Below are positions 1 to 5,050 of a stretch of 6,286 nucleotides of DNA, in pieces. The notes below the pieces were generated by a model. The model made no database searches, was not told where the DNA came from, and saw only the letters and a list, made by a program, of their open reading frames with translations. This stretch comes from Pseudomonadota bacterium. GTDB taxonomy: Bacteria > Pseudomonadota > Alphaproteobacteria > Sphingomonadales > Sphingomonadaceae. Both the position numbers and the translations under genes were made by a program. The first letter of the stretch is position 1. Every line of letters begins with the position of its first letter. The stretch lies in contig JAEVYW010000052.1 in NCBI GenBank assembly GCA_023392555.1, positions 1-6,286 on the forward strand, given 5' to 3'.

Positions 1-374
1 GGATCGAATTGGCCGCTGGCGTAATGGATCGACCACAGCTCCTGAAGAAGGCCCTGGTCGAGGATGAACTCGCCCCGTTGCGATGCCAGCCACCGCGACT
101 TGGCCACGAGCTTCGCCAGTCGGACGAGCGATTCCCTGCTCGATAGTCGCTGGCCGAAGGCGGTCGCGATCGTCCTTCCACTAACCCTGGGGTCGAGGAA
201 GGCTCCGGCAACGCGAGCCGCCTTGGAGGTCCGCGGCAAGGCCTGCCACGCGGCCGACAGGGACTCGCGAGTCTGGATGGCGCTTCGGCTCGCGAGGGCG
301 TCGACCAAACTGCTCTTGCCGGCGCCTGGGACGCTGAAGAGTTCGATCACCCTGGCTTGCGGCGCAGCACTCAC
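1..374 (-). CDS. P-loop NTPase / small kinase-like protein, 3' end outside window
   Basis: The frame is open from a GTG at 374 to the left edge, giving 124 residues with no stop. Residues 9-23 form a beta strand followed by a Walker A-type loop: VIELFSVPGAGKSSL, with K20 and S21 as the phosphate-binding residues. The first Gly of the classical GxxxxGK[ST] pattern is Ser here. Residues 103-115 (FILDQGLLQELWS) look like a Walker B or kinase-type hhhD strand, with D106. This architecture recalls nucleoside/nucleotide kinase-like P-loop proteins encoded in exopolysaccharide clusters; the substrate cannot be told. The GTG overlaps the GT4 stop as GTGA, so translation is probably coupled. An in-frame GTG at 398-396 has a better ribosome-binding-like GAGAGG eight bases upstream and would add eight residues. 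The protein is truncated by the window edge, not visibly broken. Gene reality is well supported; function is not. Confidence 0.75.
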   Translation of the reverse strand, partial: MSAAPQARVIELFSVPGAGKSSLVDALASRSAIQTRESLSAAWQALPRTSKAARVAGAFLDPRVSGRTIATAFGQRLSSRESLVRLAKLVAKSRWLASQRGEFILDQGLLQELWSIHYASGQFD

Positions 375-1648
375 TGGACGGGAGTTTCGCAGCTGCACGC
401 GGACTGCCTCTCGCTGCGGCGGGAGCGGCACGAAGTCCAGGCTTCGACATATTCCGCCATGCTGCGGTCGGAGGAGAAATTGGCCTCGATGAAGGCACGC
501 GCCTCTGCCCGCCGGGCATCAGCATCTTCGTCGGACTGGCCAAGCATCCGTACGCTAGTCCGGACGATCGCGTCGATGTCGTCCGGATCGACGACGGTTC
601 CCAGCCGGTCGTTCGGAATGAGCTCGTCGATGCCGTCGCTTGGCGAGGCGATCACCGCGCAGCCGGCCCACAAGGCTTCCTTGAGGACGTTCGGCAATCG
701 CTCGGAGGGCTTCTTCGACAGCAGGAGGAACAGCCCCGCGCGGTTGAGCCGTTTGTAGAGTTCGTCGCGCGGCACGTGGCCGGCGAACTGCACCGAGTTG
801 CCGATCCCAAGCTGTGCCGAAAGCGCTTCCAGCCGCTCGCGATCGGGACCGTCCCCGCAGATGGTCAGGTTCAGCCGGTCGTCCGACGCACGGGCCAGGG
901 CAAAGGCTCGAAGCACGGCCTCGACGTTCTTCGGCGGCGTAAGCGCAGATGCCGTAATCCAGGCGAAGGGATCGCGTTTTTCCGAACTTGTTCGAAGCAG
1001 CGGTATCCCGCGCCTGATGATCCGTACCGGTACGCCGTCCCCTGCCCTCGCTTGCGCGAAGTCGCGGTTGGTCTCCGCGTGCGAAAAGACGACATTGGCC
1101 GATCGCAGGGTCAACCCGACCAGGAAGTCGTCAACCACCAGATCGTAGGCTCCGACGAACGCGCTCCGCACGCAGCTTGCCCCAGCGGACCGGAGGACAG
1201 GGAGAACCATTCCGCCCTGCCGCGACCAGAAGATGTGAACGACGTCGAGGCCGGACATCATTGCGTCGTCGGCAATCTCAAGCGCGCGCGGAATGCAGAG
1301 AAATGCGAGAATCGCCGCAGCCGGGCTGCGTCCAAGTTCACCCATCGCCGCTGCGGCCAATTGCAGTGCCGCACGGCCATAGCGCCAAAGAAGCAAGGGC
1401 CAACGCAGCGCGCCGGCAAGCGTTGGCGGGGAGACGATCAGGTCGTCCGGCACGCCGGCCACTCGTCTCAGCCCGCCACTGCCCCGCGGTTTCGGCTTCA
1501 TCGTGAAGACGCGGACATTCTGCCCCTGCGCCTCGAGCGCAGCGATATCCGACACCGCGAAGGCTTCGGTCAGGACCGGAAATTGCGAGAATACATATCC
1601 GATACGCAGTCCCTGTTGGGCGGAGGCCCGTGGAACTGGCGCATTCAT
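371..1648 (-). CDS. GT4-family (GT-B fold) glycosyltransferase
   Basis: This 425-residue protein has the normal length for a family 4 retaining glycosyltransferase. The N-terminal Rossmann half opens with GYVFSQFPVLTEAF (17-30), the usual FP.L.E.F opening of polysaccharide GT4 enzymes. The C-terminal nucleotide-sugar half contains ITASALTPPKNVEAVLRAF (231-249), ICGDGPDRERLEAL (263-276), and the E-x7-E signature E316-RLPNVLK-E324 followed by ALWAGCAVIAS. It should transfer a hexose from a nucleotide sugar to a growing lipid-linked glycan at the cytoplasmic face. The ATG at 1648 overlaps the TGA of the upstream GT2 gene (ATGA). The frame stays open upstream to 1897, but that stretch is the out-of-frame shadow of the GT2 C-terminus. 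The last 20 residues (406-425) are Arg/Cys-rich and lie beyond the expected family end; they overlap the signals for the next gene. Donor and acceptor are unknown. Confidence 0.93.
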   Translation of the reverse strand: MNAPVPRASAQQGLRIGYVFSQFPVLTEAFAVSDIAALEAQGQNVRVFTMKPKPRGSGGLRRVAGVPDDLIVSPPTLAGALRWPLLLWRYGRAALQLAAAAMGELGRSPAAAILAFLCIPRALEIADDAMMSGLDVVHIFWSRQGGMVLPVLRSAGASCVRSAFVGAYDLVVDDFLVGLTLRSANVVFSHAETNRDFAQARAGDGVPVRIIRRGIPLLRTSSEKRDPFAWITASALTPPKNVEAVLRAFALARASDDRLNLTICGDGPDRERLEALSAQLGIGNSVQFAGHVPRDELYKRLNRAGLFLLLSKKPSERLPNVLKEALWAGCAVIASPSDGIDELIPNDRLGTVVDPDDIDAIVRTSVRMLGQSDEDADARRAEARAFIEANFSSDRSMAEYVEAWTSCRSRRSERQSACSCETPVQ

Positions 1649-2793
1649 CGGCTCTTGGCCGGTTCCCAGGTCGCGACGATGTCGCCCCGCATCGCGCGGA
1701 AGACGCCGATCAGCGTCGCGAAGATCGCCAGCACTATGTCCGCCAATCTGGCCAAGGGTCCGCTCACCATCCGCGCCGAACCGATGATCAGCGCCACGAA
1801 CGCCAGGGACACGGCCGCTCCGAGCGGCGCCGAAAGCTCCGTGATTGCCGCCAGCCCGAACAGGGCCGCGCTTACGATGAAGATGCCGCCATACCATCGC
1901 ATCAGCTTGCGCGAGATATACTTGAACCGATCGAGCCGGGACATACGCCGAAGCTGGGGCCGCAGGAACAAGTGGGTGTGATAGGCCCGCGTGCCGATCC
2001 TGATCTTGCGACGAAGCTCATCGGTGCGCCGCGCGACGCTATTCTCATAGGCGAACGCGTCCGGCGCCTTGATCAGGCGGCGGCCCTGGAAAACCACGTT
2101 CATCGAGACTGTGAAGTCGTCGAGCACAGTGTCGGGGAAGTCGGGATACAGCGCCCGCCGCACGCTGAAGAGCGATCCGTCGGCACCGATGACATTGCCC
2201 GTTGCCGATTCCAGCGACCTCAGGGTCTCGTCCAGGCGCCAGTAGGCAGCGCCTGTCCAGGATGTGACGCTCTCCCGCTCCGCGGTGTAGACCAGCGTGC
2301 CGCAAACGCCGCCGACGCTCGGATCGCTGTAATAGGACGTCAGGCGATCGATGGCGTCCGGCGCCAGAAGGACGTTTGCGTCGGTGAAGACCAGGATCTC
2401 GCCCGTGGCCGCCTGCACGAGCGACTTCATCCCTGCCGCCTTCCCAGCGCGGCTGGTGCCCCGGACCACGGTCAGGACGTCGCTCGCCTTGCTCAGAAGA
2501 TCGTAGGTGCCGTCGGCCGACGCGTCGTCATAGGCGAGGATCTGAAGATCGCTTCGGGCGGCCTTGAGAGCACGCAGGTTCTCGATCTTTGCCGCCAGCG
2601 ACGTCTCTTCGTTGAACGCGCAAAACAGCAGCGACACGTTCCGGTTTTGAACCGGATCGGGAGGAGCCGTCAGGGCCTTCGTTCGAACCCGTCGGAGGAT
2701 CGCCGGGTAGATAATGTACGGATAGACTACGACGGCCAGTGATACGGCTGAAAGTCCCGCGAATGTGAGAGCAATAAACAACCGGCCATCCAC
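1645..2793 (-). CDS. Membrane-anchored GT2-family glycosyltransferase
   Basis: This 382-residue protein has an N-terminal membrane helix (about 5-30) and a GT-A catalytic domain (about 52-270). C-terminal hydrophobic segments lie at about 302-320, 322-345 and 347-366. Family 2 landmarks are visible: LLFCAFNEE (55-63), the nucleotide-binding YDDASADGT (88-96), a DxD-like TDAN (137-140), GADGSLFSVRR (203-213), and LDDF (224-227) at the catalytic-base position. In place of the processive QxxRW motif there is an Arg-rich RRKIRIGTRA (261-270), so it is probably not a classical cellulose or hyaluronan synthase; a processive role is not excluded. It would use a UDP- or GDP-sugar at the inner membrane. 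The GTG at 2793 directly follows an in-frame TGA, and the first in-frame ATG (M123) lies inside the catalytic domain, so GTG is the best start although the Shine-Dalgarno is weak. It is the first gene of the three-gene minus-strand operon. Confidence 0.92.
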   Translation of the reverse strand: MDGRLFIALTFAGLSAVSLAVVVYPYIIYPAILRRVRTKALTAPPDPVQNRNVSLLFCAFNEETSLAAKIENLRALKAARSDLQILAYDDASADGTYDLLSKASDVLTVVRGTSRAGKAAGMKSLVQAATGEILVFTDANVLLAPDAIDRLTSYYSDPSVGGVCGTLVYTAERESVTSWTGAAYWRLDETLRSLESATGNVIGADGSLFSVRRALYPDFPDTVLDDFTVSMNVVFQGRRLIKAPDAFAYENSVARRTDELRRKIRIGTRAYHTHLFLRPQLRRMSRLDRFKYISRKLMRWYGGIFIVSAALFGLAAITELSAPLGAAVSLAFVALIIGSARMVSGPLARLADIVLAIFATLIGVFRAMRGDIVATWEPAKSR

Positions 2794-2823
2794 TCAAAGA
2801 CTCGCGGGATGATGGTCGTTAAC

Positions 2824-2853
2824 TATTTATTTATCAATGGCGGTTTCTGACAA
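2824..2853 (-). promoter_or_regulatory. Candidate promoter for the glycosyltransferase operon
   Basis: On the minus strand TTGTCA (2853-2848, five of six matches to TTGACA) is followed after 18 bases by TAAATA (2829-2824, three of six matches to TATAAT). Transcription would start near 2816 and give a leader of about 20-25 bases before the GTG at 2793. The -10 is weak, but position, AT-richness and the shared -35 palindrome support a promoter here. Prediction only. Confidence 0.35.
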
Positions 2854-2858
2854 TTGTC
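2849..2858. repeat. 10-bp perfect palindrome GACAATTGTC between divergent genes
   Basis: GACAATTGTC is self-complementary and supplies the TTGTC core of the proposed -35 hexamers on both strands. It could be simply the merging of two -35 elements or an operator for a dimeric regulator. It lies within the most AT-rich stretch of the window. Confidence 0.5.
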
Positions 2859-2882
2859 TCGTTTTGAAACAGAAATTATAAT
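2854..2882 (+). promoter_or_regulatory. Candidate sigma-70 promoter for the small membrane protein
   Basis: TTGTCT (2854-2859, four of six consensus matches) is followed after exactly 17 bases by a perfect TATAAT (2877-2882). The predicted start of transcription is near 2889, about 28 bases before the ATG at 2917. This placement also argues that the small gene begins at 2917 and not at the earlier in-frame TTG (2854) or ATG (2881), which lie inside the promoter. Confidence 0.55.
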
Positions 2883-2916
2883 GCCAACGCCACATTCGGA
2901 CTGTACCGTCGGTGCC

Positions 2917-3129
2917 ATGTCGCGAATCAGTTCCGGCCAAGCTGGTCGCAAGGCCAGCGTCAGGTCGCCGGCAACGCCGCGCGCCGAACCTCCTGCGCCC
3001 ATCGAATCCGAGCCTACCGATGAAGACTCGCCGCAGATCTCGGTGGGCAACCGGATGCGCGTGATCTTCTACCTGGCGCTGGGCCTGTGGCTGATCATCG
3101 GCGCAATCGTGGCGGTCTTCGCAGACTAG
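2917..3129 (+). CDS. Small single-pass membrane protein, unknown function
   Basis: This 70-residue protein is not a family I recognise. Residues 1-45 are polar, rich in Pro, Ser, Glu and Arg, and probably disordered (PATPRAEPPAP at 18-28, then an acidic IESEPTDEDSP at 29-39). Residues 48-69 form one strongly hydrophobic helix (RVIFYLALGLWLIIGAIVAVF), followed by a final Asp. Arg46 and Arg48 before the helix suggest that the N-terminus is cytoplasmic. The helix codons are typical for the window (CTG GCG CTG GGC CTG), which supports real coding. The ATG at 2917 fits the candidate promoter just upstream; in-frame earlier starts at 2854 and 2881 are less likely. No good Shine-Dalgarno is visible. 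Its TAG overlaps the stop of the convergent phosphatase gene at CTAG. It may be an accessory of the surrounding glycan machinery, but only location suggests this. Confidence 0.6.
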   Translation: MSRISSGQAGRKASVRSPATPRAEPPAPIESEPTDEDSPQISVGNRMRVIFYLALGLWLIIGAIVAVFAD

Positions 3130-4796
3130 GAGTGCTGGGCGGCATTCCCTCCTGTGGGTGACAAGCGCAGGATATATCCGCGGCCGGCTTTGATGTCGGC
3201 CTGTATGGTCACGTAGACGTTGCCCTGCGGGTCGCCCGCAACGCCCTGGATTTTCGCCAGGTCGCCCGCGAACACGATCAGCGTCTGCAATCCGTCTTCA
3301 GGGGTGTAGCGGTACAGCTTTCCGTTCTTGCGGTCGGTGATGAAGAGCTCGCGTCCCGACTCGTACAGGCCTTCCGGCGAAAAGCCCTCGGCTGCCGGAA
3401 TCGCCACACGGATCGTGCCGTCGCCCGACCTGACGAACAGAGTATCGAGGTCATTGTCGCCGACGAAAACGCTGCCGTCAGCCGCCACCGCGATGCTTTC
3501 CGCTTTGTTGATGCCGGCCTTCGCTGGGATGAGCGTACGCACATCGCCCGCAGTGCCGATACTCAACACTCGCCCGAATTCGTCGCCCACGAGCAGGCGA
3601 CCGGACGGCGCCACGACAATCCCTTCCGTATTGCCGATGCTTTGCGCGAGATGAGTGGTCCTTCCGCGCACGTCGGTGCGCCACACGCCGCCTCGCCGAT
3701 CGTCGGTGAAGTAGACGTTGCCGGCATTGTCCTGGACCACGTCCTCGGGTGCGCCGATCCCGTCCTGACGGTCGGCCAGGGTGACGATGCCTCGGCCCTG
3801 CTGCCACGCGCGAATCGCATGCCCGCCTTCGTCGGCGATCAGCAGACGATTGCCGGCCCAGCGAAGTCCGTCGGGAGACGTGATCCCATCGCGCTCCGTC
3901 GCCACGACCTCGGCCCGCCAATGAGGATCGAGCATCACCAATGCACCTTTGTCGGCCCCGCAGCCGGTGAGGAGGAGAGCAAGCAGGGCAGCAAGGATCG
4001 AGCGCGCACCCTTGGCGAGCGGCAGGAGGGCATTGCCGACCATCTTGATATCTTCGAGCACGTTGACCGCGGCGTAGGTGACAATGAACAGGAAGGACGC
4101 CGCCAAGGCTTCCTGGCGAAGCGTCCAGTCGGCCATCCGCTCGACGAAGCCTTTGAACAGGCGCCTTCCAATGAACAGCATCGCCAACAGGACTCCCGTA
4201 CCGATGCCGGCACCGACTACGACGTCGAGCGGCGAATGCATGCCTGAGATGATCCGGGTCAGGAGGATGACGACGCACGTCCAGGCCATGGCGAAGATGC
4301 CGGCCCGCCTGCAGGCGAGCAGTATCCCAAGCGCGAGCGGAAAGAAGAATGCTGCGTGATCGCTCGGGAAGGAGGCGAGATCGTTCGCCGTGACCGTGCC
4401 CTGTTCCAGAGCCTCGAACCGCTCCCGGTTCGCGCCCATCAGCGGCACCCGCGAGGGCATCGGCTCTTCCAGCACGAATTTGTTGTTTTCGAGCTGGAGC
4501 ATCGGCACCGACCGAACCAGCGGCCGCGGCACGAAAATGCTGGAGCCGAGGGTCTTCGTGATCGCCACGATCAACGCAAGGGAGATCAGTGTGACCATCA
4601 GGATCGAGCGGCGTCGAACGCGCTCCGGACCTTGGCCGCTGAACCAGGCATAGAATAAAGCGGCGCCAACCGGTCCCGCCTTCACCAGGTTGCTGACATT
4701 CGGCAGCGAGAACAGCACGTCGAGGAACGCGGAACGTCCCGACAGGCCGTTGATCAGAATGTACAGGCGATCGTCGAGCCCTCCGAGCAAACTCAC
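3126..4796 (-). CDS. PAP2 lipid-phosphate phosphatase fused to a six-bladed NHL/SMP-30-like propeller
   Basis: This 556-residue protein has two parts. Residues 1-255 are a PAP2 membrane phosphatase with hydrophobic segments near 38-53, 64-83, 148-162, 165-181, 188-210 and 231-248. Motif 1 is K81-x9-RP (R91, P92), longer than the usual K-x6-RP. Motif 2 is PSDH (144-147), and motif 3 is R181-x5-H187-x3-D191. Such enzymes dephosphorylate lipid phosphates, for example undecaprenyl pyrophosphate, facing the periplasm. Residues 264-280 form another hydrophobic stretch ending in lipobox L276-T-G-C279, preceded by K261 and R265. Residues about 300-556 contain six similar units beginning near 304, 347, 387, 429, 471 and 514, of the type PEG-x-GN-x-hhhhD, spaced 40-43 residues; this predicts a six-bladed beta propeller in the periplasm. 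The GTG at 4796 has no clear Shine-Dalgarno but overlaps a possible leader ORF. No other in-frame ATG, GTG or TTG exists upstream before a TAG. Fusion versus two former genes is unresolved. Confidence 0.85.
   Translation of the reverse strand: MSLLGGLDDRLYILINGLSGRSAFLDVLFSLPNVSNLVKAGPVGAALFYAWFSGQGPERVRRRSILMVTLISLALIVAITKTLGSSIFVPRPLVRSVPMLQLENNKFVLEEPMPSRVPLMGANRERFEALEQGTVTANDLASFPSDHAAFFFPLALGILLACRRAGIFAMAWTCVVILLTRIISGMHSPLDVVVGAGIGTGVLLAMLFIGRRLFKGFVERMADWTLRQEALAASFLFIVTYAAVNVLEDIKMVGNALLPLAKGARSILAALLALLLTGCGADKGALVMLDPHWRAEVVATERDGITSPDGLRWAGNRLLIADEGGHAIRAWQQGRGIVTLADRQDGIGAPEDVVQDNAGNVYFTDDRRGGVWRTDVRGRTTHLAQSIGNTEGIVVAPSGRLLVGDEFGRVLSIGTAGDVRTLIPAKAGINKAESIAVAADGSVFVGDNDLDTLFVRSGDGTIRVAIPAAEGFSPEGLYESGRELFITDRKNGKLYRYTPEDGLQTLIVFAGDLAKIQGVAGDPQGNVYVTIQADIKAGRGYILRLSPTGGNAAQHS
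3951..4007 (-). other. Internal lipoprotein-signal-like segment with lipobox LTGC
   Basis: This segment codes for residues 264-282 of the phosphatase-propeller protein: a basic residue, an Ala/Leu-rich helix, then LLTGCGAD. It matches the pattern of a type II signal peptide, with C279 as the would-be lipidated residue. The +2 residue is Gly, not the Asp that favours inner-membrane retention. The nearest in-frame internal ATG (4043-4041, M252) would give a 27-residue signal peptide, but no convincing Shine-Dalgarno precedes it. In the full-length protein the segment would instead act as a seventh transmembrane helix that places the propeller outside. Confidence 0.6.
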
Positions 4797-4885
4797 TTGG
4801 AGCTGCCGGTCAGCTGAAGCCGGGAATCACGTCGATCGACCAGGATCGTCTCGAACTCGCGTCGGGCTCGGCAAAACTTCGCCAC
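4793..4885 (-). CDS. Possible 30-codon leader ORF upstream of the phosphatase gene
   Basis: A GTG at 4885 opens a 30-codon frame (start MAKFCRARREF, end LQLTGSSK) that ends in TGA at 4795-4793. The run GGGGG lies five bases upstream (4895-4891 on the minus strand) and could serve as a ribosome-binding site. The stop overlaps the GTG start of the phosphatase-propeller gene as GTGA. That gene has no clear Shine-Dalgarno of its own, so the short frame may exist to deliver ribosomes to it by translational coupling. The peptide is basic and resembles nothing I recognise. A frame this short can arise by chance, so confidence is low. Confidence 0.3.
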   Translation of the reverse strand: MAKFCRARREFETILVDRRDSRLQLTGSSK

Positions 4886-4936
4886 TATATCCCCCATTGT
4901 TCGCGCCGGCGGCGATCGCCGTTCGGTATAACGCGA

Positions 4937-4965
4937 AGTAAATCCCTACGCCGTTCCCTTTTCAA
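4937..4965 (-). promoter_or_regulatory. Candidate promoter for the phosphatase-propeller gene
   Basis: On the minus strand TTGAAA (4965-4960, five of six matches to TTGACA) is followed after 17 bases by TTTACT (4942-4937, four of six matches to TATAAT). The predicted start is near 4930. This would give about 45 bases of leader to the GTG at 4885 and about 135 to the GTG at 4796. Prediction only. Confidence 0.4.
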
Positions 4966-4989
4966 GTGATGAATGACGCTTGTTCCCTT
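4953..4989. repeat. Direct repeat GTTCCCTT (4953-4960 and 4982-4989)
   Basis: Two identical 8-base copies lie 29 bases apart, start to start, in the divergent intergenic region. The first overlaps the proposed -35 box and spacer of the minus-strand promoter. They could be paired regulator sites or chance. No other clear signal was seen in the remainder of 4886-5050. Confidence 0.25.
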
Positions 4990-5050
4990 CTGGGATGAGT
5001 GCAAGAACCGGCGAGGTTCCCCGCAGCGGACGCGTTTAGTGGACGAGCGA

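Noticed and set aside
1649..1897. 83-residue N-terminal extension of the GT4 protein
   Set aside because: The added residues are Arg/Gly-rich and lie antiparallel-free in the same strand as the GT2 C-terminus in another frame. The family N-terminus (GYVFSQFP) begins right after the ATG at 1648, which overlaps the GT2 stop.
776..1981. Plus-strand open frame of about 400 codons opposite GT4
   Set aside because: Composition is Arg/Pro-rich with no domain, and GT4 motifs on the other strand are clear. It is a high-GC shadow.
1630..2742. Long plus-strand open frame opposite the GT2 gene
   Set aside because: It encodes an Arg/Gln/His-rich polypeptide with no motifs. It is the complement of well-supported coding sequence in a high-GC genome.
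2854..2916. Upstream extension of the small membrane protein to TTG 2854 or ATG 2881
   Set aside because: These starts lie within or directly at the proposed -35 and -10 boxes, and the added residues show no coding character.
4927..4932. TATAAC as a -10 box for the plus-strand GT-C-like gene
   Set aside because: The nearest TTG-type -35 (TTGTTC at 4897) is 24 bases away, too far for a normal spacer, so no plus-strand promoter is called there.
4930..4990. EcfG-type stress promoter (GGAAC...CGTT) on the minus strand
   Set aside because: GGAAC and CGTT occur, but the spacer is about 19 bases, longer than the usual 16-17.
4995..5039. 14-codon ORF before the GT-C-like gene
   Set aside because: It is very short, has no clear ribosome-binding site and overlaps only an alternative start. 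Chance is the simpler explanation.
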